Shown in pieces: positions 24,101 to 35,672 of a stretch of DNA of 64,000 nucleotides. Source of the stretch: Aureobasidium sp. EXF-3400 (lineage: Eukaryota > Ascomycota > Dothideomycetes > Dothideales > Saccotheciaceae); NCBI GenBank assembly GCA_024195585.1, contig SWBL01000079.1:98490-162489 (forward strand). The letters are read 5' to 3'. Positions within the stretch are counted from its first letter, which is position 1. Each line of letters opens with the position of its first letter. A program made the translations under genes and the position numbers. The notes beneath the pieces were generated by a model, which saw only the letters and a list, made by a program, of their open reading frames with translations, was not told where the DNA came from and did no database searches.

Positions 24101-25012
24101 ACACACTTCAACTTGACGTCTCCGTTCTTGATACCATCGAAACCATCAAGGGCTGTGCTGCGCGACATACAACTGCGTCTTGATGCGTTCTTGCAATGTC
24201 TCTTGACACACTCCACTTTCTCTACACATGAGATGGTATGGGAGTTTTTCCTCGTTCCTGATATAGATCCTGCCATGTTGGCCGAGCGAGCGAAACACAA
24301 GGCAGAAATTCGAGTCGAAAATGTTCGGGATGACTACGATCCGATCACGGATACACGTGAGGTCGAGTCTTTCGTATCACATGCCAAAGATCAACTTCGA
24401 GGAGTCTCTCATGCGGTCAAGTCTCTCATCAGACGTACAAATGCTCAACGTATGCTGAATTCCGACTTGCATGATGCGCGCATGCTCAATAATACTGGCG
24501 TCGCAACCCTTCAATTCCTTCCTCGGAAATACCTTACAGCATTCGACATGTACACGAAAGCTCTGACGCCTTCAGAATCTGATCCTTTGGCAAGCTTTTA
24601 CTACTCTTTGCACTCGATTGCAAATTCTTCAACAGCGGTTCTTGTTGCTCTTGGGCGACCGACAAGCTTGATTGGCAGTATGAACCAAGCCAAGAGGAAT
24701 ATTGAACGAGCCATTGGTTCTCTGACCAGACAGTCCCGCTGGACACCAAATATAGGTCTATTTGACGAGACAAGGCGGTCCATCGCAGCCGAAGCTGAAG
24801 AGAAAGCGACGAAGGCTCAAGGCGAGCTTGACTCTCTGGGTAGCGAACTACGTTATACACAGCAGACGGTTGCAGCGGAGTTGGCAGGTTGGCAAGAACA
24901 GCACGTCAAGTTCGGCAAGCGTATGTTGAAAGATCTAGCCAAGGGCATGGTTGTGAAAGAAAAGGCCAGGCTCGAGAACATGAAGAGGGCTTTGAGGGAA
25001 CTTCAACGATGA
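21135..25012 (+). CDS. Vrl1-like VPS9-domain, ankyrin-repeat and PX protein
   Basis: Likely a Rab5-family GEF and sorting-nexin-like endosomal coat component related to yeast Vrl1 (VARP-like), which pairs with Vin1 in the VINE complex. Exons are 21135-21465 and 21516-25012 (50-bp intron), giving 1275 residues. The N-terminus is a conserved globular region. A VPS9 domain covers about residues 370-500; the likely catalytic Asp is in NADVL (D438) and the Tyr in EMGYVLS (Y479). At least five ankyrin-like repeats follow (about 655-900), the best being DNKGNTLLHI and DKRFTPLMMASKYGRLDLV. A PX-like domain lies at about 900-1040. The C-terminal 220 residues are helical with predicted coiled coil, in the place of the BAR-like region of Vrl1. 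No break is seen. Confidence 0.85.
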
Positions 25013-25600
25013 ACGTAAGGCTTGGGTATATCCACGGTACGTGTGCATTTGGCGTTTTTTCTCAAGGACAAAGGATCGTTTCTACTGTACTTTTAGCAGG
25101 AACCTTCGTGCTTCTCCAGGCGTTAGCAGGCCATGTAGCATTAGCAAGGTCTTGGATGCAAGCATTAACGACGATTTGAACTGTTGATCTATCTCATTAC
25201 AGACTTGACTCGATGTTGTAGATTTTGATGCGGATGTGAACGTACTTCTTTCTCGTCCAGCCACGCATATCGTTCTCTAGGGCGATTCGAACACTACAAG
25301 CACTTCGAGGAAGGTACACCTCGTCGCCGAGAGCTACAGTACGGGGTAGCTCTTTCCTCTTTGGGTTGGAAGGTGGTCTTGCTGCGTAAAAGCGTGGACC
25401 GCCTCGAAAGACTCGGCATCAGCTCCAACACTCTTCTCGCATCAACAACTCCCTTCCTTTCATCCTAAACACTCACCTTCCTCCCAACACGTCCCTTCTA
25501 CGTGTTTCTTACGTGTCTGTCTGTTCTACACGTCTGTTAGCATCTTCCTTTACGTGTTTCAGATCACTGCACCCATTTCCGCACCTCTCACGCACTCATC
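25013..25600. promoter_or_regulatory. Promoter/leader of the H2B-variant gene
   Basis: 588 bp, with the VRL1-like 3' flank at its left end. The last 110 bp before the ATG are C/T-rich and carry five ACGTG/CACGT cores between 25488 and 25556. Confidence 0.5.
25488..25556. promoter_or_regulatory. Cluster of five ACGTG/CACGT cores
   Basis: CACGT starts at 25488 and 25529, and ACGTG starts at 25500, 25511 and 25552. ACGTG is the core of bHLH and some bZIP sites. The cluster lies 45-113 bp before the ATG of the H2B variant, so it may be in the promoter or the 5' UTR. Confidence 0.45.
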
Positions 25601-26469
25601 ATGCCTCCAAAGATTGCAAAGAAGGGCACTCTGTCTCAGACAAAGCTCGCCATCGCAAATACGCAGGCTGGCTCTCAGCCTGATGCAGAGACCCAGGTCG
25701 ACGCCAACACTCAAGTCGATGCCGATATCCCTTCCAGCAGTGCCAACAGCAATGCTGTCGACGACGCCATGGCATCTACCGCTAACGGCGCAGCTGCTTC
25801 CACCGCTGACACCGCTCACACTTCTGCTGATGAGGCTGAGACCAAACCTGCTGCGAAGAGACCTGCAGGAAAGAGTATCGCTGCTGCCACCGACAAGAAG
25901 GATGGTGAGGGCAAGAAGAAGCGCCGTCGCAAGCCGGATCTCTCGAGCTTCAAACTTTACATCTTGACAGGTTTGTCTACCTGCCTGATCATTGTACTGC
26001 CTGTGTTTATTGAGGCTGACTCGCATATTCTTCAGTCCAACAGCAGGTTCATCCTGACTGCAAGATCTCGAAGAATGCCATGCAGATCATGAATGATTTC
26101 ATCAAGGGTAAGTAACATCTGACATCAGTCTCATGTGTTCGAGTGTATGACTAACATGCTACGTAGATCTGTTTGCTCGTATCGCAGAGCTTTCTTGCGA
26201 TCTATGCAAGAAGCAGAAGAAGGCTACTCTCCAGGCTCATGAGATCCAGACAGCGTAAGTAACACTCCTTCCTTTGTCTAACTCTCTCATTGCCCTTTGT
26301 TCTTTCTCCTACTACATCTAGCCACCGTCTCTTCCCACATCCATCATGCTAACTCTCTTTTCATAGTGTCAAGCTCCTTCTGCCAGGCGAGCTTGCAAAA
26401 CACGCTCAGAGTGAAGGCTGTAAAGCCCTCAGCAAGTTCAACACCCGCACCAAGCAGGGTCTGCGTTAA
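25601..26469 (+). CDS. Divergent histone H2B variant with long N-terminal tail
   Basis: Probable nucleosomal histone of the H2B type. Exons are 25601-25970, 26036-26107, 26167-26254 and 26367-26469 (introns 65, 59 and 112 bp), giving 210 residues against about 140 for canonical fungal H2B. The histone fold begins after a KKKRRRK patch (105-111). Diagnostic H2B blocks are QVHPD (127-131), EIQTAV (173-178) and [11 protein letters not shown] (180-190) with SEG (192-194). These keep the two glutamates of the H2B acidic patch, and K200 aligns with the ubiquitinated lysine. The helices between are unlike canonical H2B. Cysteines at 132, 158, 161 and 195 are unusual, since fungal H2B normally has none. 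The tail is Ala/Thr/Asp-rich with TQVDA twice (31-35, 37-41). No H2A gene is adjacent. Confidence 0.85.
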
Positions 26470-27869
26470 AGCGTCTGTCTTCAGATCCGACAACACACTG
26501 CTCGACAATACGCATACGACTGTAACGCAACGAATCCACGATACGAAGAGATGTAATGAATGGCTACGACACGGTCTGTGATGACTACGATGACGGAACA
26601 TAAGAAACCGCTTTGCTCGATTACTTTTTACAACGAATAATGACTATGATGGATGGATCGATGAACTTTTCTTTGTTGCTTTTCGCTACGCGAAAGTAGC
26701 TATGGATGGATGACCTGTTTATATTGCTAGGAGATATACTGATGGTGGATGGAGAAGATATGGTATGGTTACAATTGCTCCTGTTACTCAAAACATACAA
26801 TCGAAGACATGCTTTTGCTCGAATGACTTTACAATCCTTTTCATACATTTATGTCTCCTTCTCATTGTCTGTCTCGTTTGAATCGATAAGTCTTTGGTAA
26901 ATCTTACTCTTGTTTTCTTTCGACCTATCGACTACATTCTTGAACGGTCGCAAATGATAGGACTATAATACTTGCTATTCAGCCATGTAGGAATGAACCA
27001 CACAGAACTGTCCCTTTTCTCTACCATTTATAAAGTTGTATCTGGAAGATATAACTTTGCCATTGCACTCACCACTCGCATTGAATGACTTTCAATAGTC
27101 ATGTTCGAGGAAAAGATGGAAAAAGCGTCACACTACCAATCATACCACACACTCCGTACACTACGTCGGATATATTAGCCAACTAACTCATAATCCCTCC
27201 GACTCAGAAAAAGGGATAGAATGGGGATATAGGTTGACATTGTCGAAGTAAGAAGGTAATGGATGATAGGAGCAGGGTTATGCCACTTACAATGCGGACT
27301 TGAGCGGAAATACATGTAAGTCAATAACTTGAGATACTCCATTCTCCACCACGTTTTCTGACCTACTATGTATGGGGCTGATTATATACCAAAGATAATC
27401 TGTAGCATTATCGACCGAGGTTAAAGTGGTACAGCACGTAAACGGATGAGTGAACCACATGATGAAGGATGGAAATTTCCAAATCGACCGAATCTATGGG
27501 TTGGGGTCGGTCACAGGTTGGGGTCATTGGGGTATGATGACTTGAAGAATAGAAGAGGTAATAGAGTTTCGATAGAAAAATGATAAACATGTATTCATTA
27601 GGTTCGATGGATATCCAAAGAAAAGACGATAAACTCCTTCGCTGGTCGTAAAAGTAAGAAATGCTTGCCTGACCCCAGCGCCGAGGGTCGGCTCCTTTTT
27701 TTCGGACGTGAGCGACAACATAACTCAAACGTCCCTGTATCCTGCCACGAACATCCTGTTCAGCGGCGTTTATCCAACAACCTTGGCCTATCCTGGCCGG
27801 TGTATATGCAATTGATCCTATGAGAAGAACGCAAAACGATCAAACAACTTTTGATGTGATGGTAGCCGT
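26470..27869. other. Intergenic between convergent genes, AT-rich
   Basis: 1.4 kb of mostly AT-rich sequence between the H2B variant (+) and malic enzyme (-). ORFs are short and of random composition. No RNA gene or repeat array was recognised. Confidence 0.5.
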
Positions 27870-29815
27870 TTAAAGCTTGGAAAGGTGGGAAGCGAGTTCC
27901 TTGACCTCGTCCTGAACCTTCTTGCCCTCGGTGAAGGGATCGTACATGCGCTTCTGGACGTACTCGGTCAAAGCCTTGTCGTCCATGTTGCGCAGACCGA
28001 GCTCGCGGTCGACACCAGCCTTCTGGGCAGCGCGGATGACACCGCAGGTAACGACAACGCTGACCTCGCGGATGCGACGAATGTCGGGGTACATCCAGTT
28101 CATCTCAATCTCCTCGGGAAGGAGAGACTCTGAGAGGGCCTTACCAGAGGCGTAGATCATGGACTGAGTGACGTTGACGGACTTGGACAGGATGGCACCG
28201 AGTCCAATACCGGGGAAGACGTACATGTTGTTTCCTTGACCAGGCTCAAGAGTCTTGCCGTTGTACTCGAGAGCGGGGAAAGGCGAGCCAGAAGCAAAGA
28301 GGACACGGCCCTCGGTGTACTTGATGGCATCCTCGAAGGTGCACTCAGACTTGCTGCTGGGGTTGGACAGGGGGAAGATGACGGGCATCTTGTTCAACTC
28401 AGCCATGCGCTTGATGATCTCGGGAGTGAAGGCACCGCCGATGGTGCTGAGACCCATAAGAATGGTGGGCTTGACGTACTCAATGACATCCTCGAGGGTC
28501 TTGTACTGCTGGCCCTCGTTGTCGTCACGAGAGAAGTAGAGCTTGTGCTCAGCAAGCTTGTCACCACGGTCGTTGGTGATGAGACCCTTAGAGTCGACCA
28601 ACCAGAAGCACTTTCTGGCCTGATCCTCGGTAAGACCCTCGTTCATGAAGAACTCGACGAGCTGCTTGGCGACACCGACACCGGCAGAGCCGGCACCGAA
28701 GAAAACGGCACGCTGGTCAGCGGCGGCAACCTTGGACTGCTTGACACCGTTGATGAAGCCACCGAGGATGACAGCACCGGTACCTTGGATATCGTCGTTG
28801 AACATGGTGTAGGTGTTCTGGTAACGCTCGAGCGAAGGGAAGGGGTTCTTGAAGTCCTCGTACTGGATGACAATACCGGGCCAGCGCTCGGTAAGGGCAG
28901 CCATGAGCTCATCAAGGAATTCACGCTCCTCATCGGCGGTGACCTTGTCGCGTCTGCTGCCCATGTAGAGAGGGTCGTTGCGGAGCTGCTCGTTGCTGGT
29001 GCCCAAGTCGAGGGTCAGGGGGAGAGTGGCATCAGGTCTGATACCAGCGCAGGCGGTGTAGAGAGCGAGCTTGCCGACAGGGATACCCATGCCGTTGATA
29101 CCAAGGTCACCGAGACCAAGGATACGGGAGCCATCAGTGACGACAGTGATCTCGACGTTGTGGGGCCAGTTCTGGATGATGGAGTGGAGGTTGCCCTTGT
29201 CCGAGAAGGAGAGGTACATGCCTAGAAAGAGTCAGAAAGGAGAAATTGCATTGGACAGGCAGAGAATGCATACCTTCAGGCTGGGTGTAGAGTTCTGACC
29301 ATCGCTGGCAGGCCTCGCCGACGGTGGGAGTGTAGATGACGGGAGTGATCTCCTTGACGTTGCCGGACAAGAGACGGTAGAAGAGGTTGACGTTTGTGTT
29401 TCTCAGGTGGGTGAGGTATTGGTACTTGTCAATGGGATTTTGCTTGTTCTCAAGAAGCTGAAGGCATCTCTTTTCTTGTGTCTCGAAGCTCTCGACAGCG
29501 GGAGGGGTGAGGCCATATGTGCGGAGGTACTTGCGGACCTCAATGGGGTATGCGGTGTCGTAGTCGGCGCTTCTGAGGAAGTATTAGTGTCGGGAACGCT
29601 TCAATGGCTGGTGGAGAGGAGTCTACTCACGATTGCCTTGATGAGACAGCAGGAGGATTGCTCTGGACGATGTTTGCTGCAGGAGCAGGGGCGAGGGATG
29701 CTGAGGAAGACATGATGGATGAAGTGTGAAAGAAAGCAGGTGCTCGTCGGGAAGAGGTCGAGGCAAGAGAGCGTTTAAGTAGGTGAGGGAGCACACGAGA
29801 CGAGGATAGAGACAT
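27870..29815 (-). CDS. Malic enzyme, mitochondrial type (Mae1-like)
   Basis: Oxidative decarboxylation of malate to pyruvate, giving NADH or NADPH. Exons on the minus strand are 29815-29631, 29572-29274 and 29221-27870 (introns 58 and 52 bp), giving 611 residues. The N-terminus, MSLSSSRVLPHLLKRSLAS and onward to about residue 34, is Ser/Arg-rich without acidic residues and fits a matrix-targeting sequence. The malate-binding block holds YTPTVGE; K212 in GIPVGKLALY is the likely catalytic lysine, and E283, D284 and D305 are candidate metal ligands. The nucleotide-binding motif is GAGSAG (337-342). A second in-frame ATG at 29713 would remove the presequence. Whether NAD or NADP is preferred cannot be read with confidence. 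Confidence 0.93.
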
Positions 29816-30783
29816 AGAGGAAGAATTCAGGCTAAAGCAGCCAGCGGTCAGCAATTTATAATTTGTGATGAGACTGAAGAAAAGGTCGCCATATGTCGGA
29901 AGAGGGGTGCTTCGGCATATGAGGCCTTACGAAAATGCGAGCCTCAAAGCACGTCGGGCAGTTGCATCTAGACAATAAAGCTCCACCCAAAACCATACCA
30001 TACCATCTAGGACCACCTGGGGTGTGGGGTGCCGATATTTCGGCCCGGTCGCGTGCCCTACCCCGAGAGCCCAGCTTGATCTTCTTCCCAAATCACCCAG
30101 CAACGACCTCAATCGAATTCTCGTCCGCGACTTGTATTCAAGTTTATGAATGGTTTTGGGTATTTTCTTTTGACAAGTCTTCTGTATCAATTCAAAACTT
30201 TTCATGTTACGCGTGTTAATTGCCGCTATCTGTTTTCCGAAGTTGCAAAGCCGTGCGCAACCGTAGGAGCAACCCCCACGCCTCCGATTTTTTCCGCTGC
30301 AGGAGCAGTCTGTGATGATGACCGATAATTTTGTCTTCTCCGTTCGGTCGTTTCGGTCGGCCTTCTTTCCATGTAATCTCTCACGTGACCTTGATCTTGA
30401 TCTAGGTTCCCCTGATCTCCGTTTCCCATCACCTCTCCAGAGTTTAGACCTGCTGCCTCGGTCGGCGCTTTTGTACCAATAATGCCATGGCAAAGCGCCA
30501 TGTTCCAGATCGCTATTCAGACCAAACCATCCAGCCGTTGCGGGTTTGCGTCCTTTAAGCTCTGCCGCTGTGTTCACACAAGCCTGTTCTCACATGCTCC
30601 TTCCCCGCAATGACGACGAGATCATGACGACTTTTATACGTTGCTGTGCTCACGCTTTGCAGCTGCCTGCCGCTTGCTACTCAATACAATTGCCTATAGT
30701 CTGCACCTGTCCACTCTCAATTCATACAATTCAACCTTCCATACCTTGCAACAAATCTCCGCCCGGTGATCCCTGCAGTCACC
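29816..30783. promoter_or_regulatory. Divergent promoter, malic enzyme (-) / HAM1-like (+)
   Basis: 968 bp. One CCAAT lies on the + strand at 30476-30480, about 300 bp before the HAM1-like start. The 216-residue minus ORF at 29927-30577 has no recognisable domain and is not called. Confidence 0.4.
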
Positions 30784-33052
30784 ATGTCGTCCTGCCTCGG
30801 ATTCCGCAAGTCAAAGTCCGACGATACAGAGCCCTTGCTCCCTCAGTACCGTGATGACACAATCCTCCAGCGTGAGCTTCACCAGAAGCTGCACTCATAT
30901 CAGATGGTCAGAGCTTTAGCCGATGGATACATGCCCTCAAACGAACAGCTCATCATCAACCTCCGATCTCTCCTCTCCTCAGATGTTTTGAACCCTAGCG
31001 ACCCAAACCTCAGTGATTCTGGAAGACGTCTGGCCAAGTTCTCAAAACAGTGGCTGAAGGACTTTATTGAATTGCTTGTACACAAGAACAGCGAGGACCA
31101 GATTCAGGACTTTATCTGGTCATTGACACAATCCAGAGTCCGCGTCGACCTTGAGGACCTGGCACAGAGAGCCTACAAGGCCCAATCAAAAGCAAAGACA
31201 GCTGCTGGTGAGTAACGCTACAAACAAATCTGTATGCAAGCCATGCTGACAATGCATAGCTTATCAAAGCTTGCAAACCGTCGGGTCCCTCCTTCTTACC
31301 AACTCGGACTTCCGCATCTTCCTCTCAGATCTGACCACCGTCGGCCGTGAGGTCTTCAAGGATGCTGCTTTCTCCCTGTCAAATGTTGCAGAAGAGGCAG
31401 GCAAGAAGATTGAGCCATCCCAGCAAGAGCAAGCCAAATTGACCAAACCGGGTGCCGACTCCGGACCCCCACCCTCAGGCAAGGATCTTGGAAACGACGT
31501 TGCAGATGTCACCAAGGTTGTAGCCAATGGAGTCGCTCAGGTCGCTCAGGACACAGAGCAAAGCGCCGAAGAGAAGCTCTCTGGTGATGAAGGTCAGGTC
31601 ATGATGAACCGTTTGAAGCAGGCAGTCATGCAGCTCAGAAAGCGCCCTGATTACAACGAATCTGTCTCGACTCTCTCGACTCTGCTCAAGCGTTACGCTG
31701 TTGCTTACTCACGCTCAGTCGAGGAGACTGTCGTTGCTCTCGAGGAGGATGTGCATGAGAATGCCGCAATGGACAAGGCCGGAAAGAACTTCTGGTCCTT
31801 GCTTTCATCCTTTGGTGACCCCGAGGCCTGGAAGAAGCTCGAGGAAACTTTCAAGAAGGTTGTTTCGCATTCTGAGAAGGATCCCGACTTTGAGAACCTC
31901 ATGACAGATATCGGCAACTCACTCCAGACTCTTCTGACCGACCCCAACTTCTTCGACACCGCTCGCGAGAAGTTTGATGAACTACGTGAGAAGTCTCGCA
32001 AGGTCGGCTCGGAATCTGATCTTCGTACCGATATTGATAGCTTCCTTGGACAGCTTCAGGAGACCTTGGTCTCGGTCCTGCACGATGATGACGTGGCCAA
32101 GCTCATGCAGCACAGTCTTAAGATCTTCCGTATTCTGTCGCCTCTCCACAATGTCTCGAACCCGGAACTCGTCACTGATGCCATCAACATCTTCATCCCC
32201 TTGATGATTTCCGCCATCCAATACGTTCCCATCCCTCGTCTGGAGATCAGTACCCCCGATATTGATCTTTTGCTCGAGAACCTCATCATCGAACCCGGTA
32301 AGACGGTCAACCACACCTCATTCTTGCCTTACAAGCTCCGCGTGGAGACCTACAACGACTTTGAAATCCGCAAGGCCAGATTCCGTACTACTTCTACCTC
32401 GTCTCACTTTGTGACTATCAAGATTGACGGTATCTCTGCTCGCGCCGAGGAAGTTGGCTTCTGGATGCGCGCTCACTCTGGTCTGTTTAGATTGGCTGAT
32501 GAGGGTATCACTTCATTCGCTCTCGATGAGAAGGGTTTGGATATCCATCTCGACGTGGAGATTGCCAAGGACAGAATGGAGTCGATGCTCAGTCTCAAGG
32601 CTGTTCGTGTCAATGTTCACAAGCTCGACTACACCTTGCGCAAGAGCAAGTTCTCCTGGCTCGCTTGGCTCGTCAAGCCTATCCTCCGTCCTATTGTGCG
32701 CAAGGTCATGGAGAAGCAGATTGCTACCGCTATCGCAGACGCTTTGCACTCAGCCAACCGCGAATTGCTCTACGCACGCGAGCGCCTGCGCGCTACTCGT
32801 GTCGCCGACCCCAACGACCTCATCACCTTCTTCAAGGCAGTTGCTGCACGTCTGCAACCCGAGGAAGACCCAGACCTTTACACTCGTGTCGGTGTTGCTC
32901 AGCCTGGCAAGGGAGTCTTCAAGGGCAAGTACGCACCCGGAAGTGTGGTCAAGCTTTGGAACGAAGAGGCCGCTCACGCCGAGGAGAGAATCGAGGATGG
33001 ATCCGAAGTCAGAGGCTGGAGAAACGATGTCTTCAGCTTGTTGGCTGTTTAA
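30784..33052 (+). CDS. HAM1-like N- and C-terminal domain protein
   Basis: Member of a fungal family with Pfam HAM1-like N- and C-terminal domains (formerly DUF5923 and DUF4449); not related to the Ham1 ITPase. Exons are 30784-31207 and 31260-33052 (52-bp intron), giving 738 residues. The N-terminal two thirds are helical with repeated hydrophobic-acidic segments such as SLLLTNSDFRIFLSDL and TDIGNSLQTLLTDPNFFD. The C-terminal third has a beta-rich section (about residues 480-640) that recalls lipid-binding BPI/TULIP-like folds, but this is a guess from the pattern. No signal peptide is seen. Codon bias suggests good expression. The function is unknown. Confidence 0.85.
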
Positions 33053-33450
33053 GATTCCAATGTACGATTTTGATGAGTCACGAAGGACATGCTTCTGGGT
33101 GAGATGGGGAGTTTGTACGAAATTGCAGACGGGAAGAATGAGCCACGGCAATCAACAGAACGAACTTTATTGTAATTCGGAGTATCTGGTCATAGTCAGT
33201 AGCAAGCAAAATTGTGATAACATTTCTTGTCACTTGTTTTTCACATCTGAATGTCACTTGTAAGGCAGCAATCTATCGGGTACGTCATCGCAAACAGTTT
33301 GGTGGCTGGTAAGCAAGCCTCAATTATTTTTACAACTTTGACCGACCGATTTCTCGCAAGCAAATCTTCCATTCAGACAAGACCAGAGTTAATCACTGGA
33401 AATACCTCGAACAATTGCCGTCCTGATAATACAAGAATCCAACCATCAAC
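33053..33450. other. Intergenic: HAM1-like 3' UTR and RTG2 promoter
   Basis: 398 bp, AT-rich, with no ORF or motif that I can support. Confidence 0.5.
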
Positions 33451-35296
33451 ATGCCGTTGAGAGGAACCGATAATGTGCACCTCCACGGCTTGGTAGATAT
33501 GGGAAGGTAAGGCTATTTCTTTCTTCTCTTTCCCTCTCCCATCACGAAAAACATCAAAAAAAGTTCATATACGTTTGTAAAACACCAAACCTCCCGCAGA
33601 ATCTCGGATGGAAGGATATATTACAACACACGCTCAAAGATCCAATCACTAACAATTGGATCAATTCAGCAATGGCATCCGCTTCTCCATCACCGACCTC
33701 TCACCACCAACAACCAGAATATTACCTACCTTGTACACTTCCCGCGTCGGCATTTCCCTCTACGATGCACAATACTCATCCACCGGCGCCCGCATCCCCA
33801 TCTCCTCCGATACAATCAACGAAGTTATCGACAAACTGATCCACTTCAAATTCACCTGTGCGGATTTTATGGTGCCTGAAGAAAACATCACTGTCCTAGC
33901 TACAGAAGCCACTCGCACGGCTATCAATTCTGAAGACTTCAGAGGTAGGATCTGGAAGGAGACGGGCTGGGAGGTGCAGATGTTGGCTAAAGAGGATGAA
34001 GGCAGGGTTGGTGCGTTGGGTGTTGCGACTAGTTTGGGAGAGGTCAAGGGGTTGGTTATGGATTTGGGGGGTGGGAGTACGCAGTTGACTTGGTTGATTA
34101 GTGATGCGGAAACTGGAGAGGTTAGAATGCCGGAGAGGGGAGCGGTGAGTATGCCTTTTGGTGCTGCTGCGTTGAGCAGAAGACTTGAGGAAGCTGAGAA
34201 GAAAGGAGGAGGTGCGAAGAAAACTTTGGCAAAGGAGATTCAGCAAGCCATTACTGAGGCTTATCAGAGCTTGAGTATACCCAAAGAACTGCAGGAGTTG
34301 GCTAAACGACAGGGTGGCTATGCTCTTTACCTGAGTGGAGGAGGGTTTAGGGGCTGGGGCTTTGTGTTGATGAGCAAGCACAAAGTATCCCCTTACCCTA
34401 TTTCCCTCATCAACGGCTTCTGCGCTTCAAGACGCTCATTCCTGGATACGGATACTGTTACTCAAGCAGCATCCTCCCATCTGGACTCCGACGACGACTC
34501 TGCCATCTTCCGCATCTCTCAACGTCGAGCAACCCAAGTCCCTGCTGTTGCTTTCCTGGTCACCGCACTCTCAGAAGCTTTACCTCATATCACCGAGGTG
34601 CGATTCTGTCAAGGCGGCGTAAGAGAAGGATATCTCTTTTCTTCTCTCTCACCTGAGATACGCAAGCAATCGCCAGTAGTAGTCGCTACATCCCCCTTCG
34701 CAACACCCGGATCTGCTCACCATGCCTCTCTCCTGCTTTCTGCTATGCCCACTGCCACTCTATCCTCCACAGGTCTTTCCATCCCTCTACTCCAAGCCTT
34801 CGCAAACCTATCTCCCCACTACTCATCCCATCCCAAAGATATCCGCTCTGCAGCAGCCCTACGAGCACCAACCACAGGTCTCCTAGCCTCCTGCCACGGC
34901 CTCTCCCACCACGAACGAGCCTGTCTCTCTCTCCTCCTCTGTCACCGCTGGGGCGGCCCTAAAGACCTCTCCGCCACCGACTCACCCTTTTTCTTTTCCC
35001 TGCAAGCAGTCATTCCCCCACAAACAGCCTGGTGTTGTAAATATTTGGGCACAGTTGCTGCTTTGATAGGAGCGGTTTATCCTTCAGGCAGAGGAGATGA
35101 GAAGATGGGATTAACTGCGATCTGGGATATTTCTAAGAAAGGGGAGAAAGTCATGGTATTGAAGACGTCAGATAAGAGAGGGAAATCTCTGCGTGGAATT
35201 GTTGGGGAGGAAATGGAAAAGGTGGAAAAAGTTGGTAAGAAGAAGAATTGGATTGGTGGAAAGGAGGGGGTTGGGTTTAAGGTGGAAGTGTTGTGA
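33451..35296 (+). CDS. Rtg2/Ppx-GppA family protein (retrograde regulator)
   Basis: ASKHA-fold protein of the exopolyphosphatase/guanosine-pentaphosphatase family. In yeast, Rtg2 signals mitochondrial dysfunction to the nucleus; the role here is inferred from that. Exons are 33451-33506 and 33670-35296, giving 560 residues. The 163-bp intron is long for this window; its ends were fixed because they rebuild the phosphate-1 loop VDMGSNGIRF (15-24). The second phosphate loop DLGGGST is at residues 150-156. The middle and C-terminal parts match the extended fungal form, not the short bacterial one. The C-terminus is lysine-rich. An upstream ATG was not needed, since the first exon begins just before the conserved loop. 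Confidence 0.88.
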
Positions 35297-35672
35297 TTGA
35301 TGCATTCTCGAAGAGTCAAAGAGGAGAGGGTGCAGGAATAGATTGACCAGAGACTTTGAAACCGGTGTATCGAGAGGAGAAAGCAGAGGATCAACTTCAA
35401 TCGCAGTCATGAGAGAGAGGAAGGAGTTAGAAATGTCGATGTTCTCGAATGACTTGGATATCAGAACTGCATAGACTTGCTAAGCTAGGACGGCAAGGAA
35501 AGAAAAAGAGAAGGGCAGGCAAGCAATAAGAACCCATACATCCCCTCACCATAAAACGATTACGCCTGCTTTGTTGATTTCAATGATCTTCTTTTCATCT
35601 CATTCTGCTCCGCTCGATCTTCTAGCAATGAACATCGTTCTCCGCCACCTTTCTTCGTAGTGACTGATCGCA
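35297..35672. other. Intergenic between convergent genes
   Basis: 376 bp with the 3' flanks of the RTG2-like (+) and Reb1-like (-) genes. Nothing else is seen. Confidence 0.5.

Noticed and set aside
28236..29225. 329-residue ORF antisense to malic enzyme
   Set aside because: It mirrors the codon bias of the real gene on the other strand, has low-complexity composition and no family resemblance.
29927..30577. 216-residue minus-strand ORF in the malic enzyme / HAM1-like promoter
   Set aside because: No codon bias, no domain, and it occupies a divergent promoter.
32424..33263. 279-residue ORF in another frame of the HAM1-like gene
   Set aside because: Ser/Arg/Thr-rich shadow frame; the main frame is conserved and continuous.
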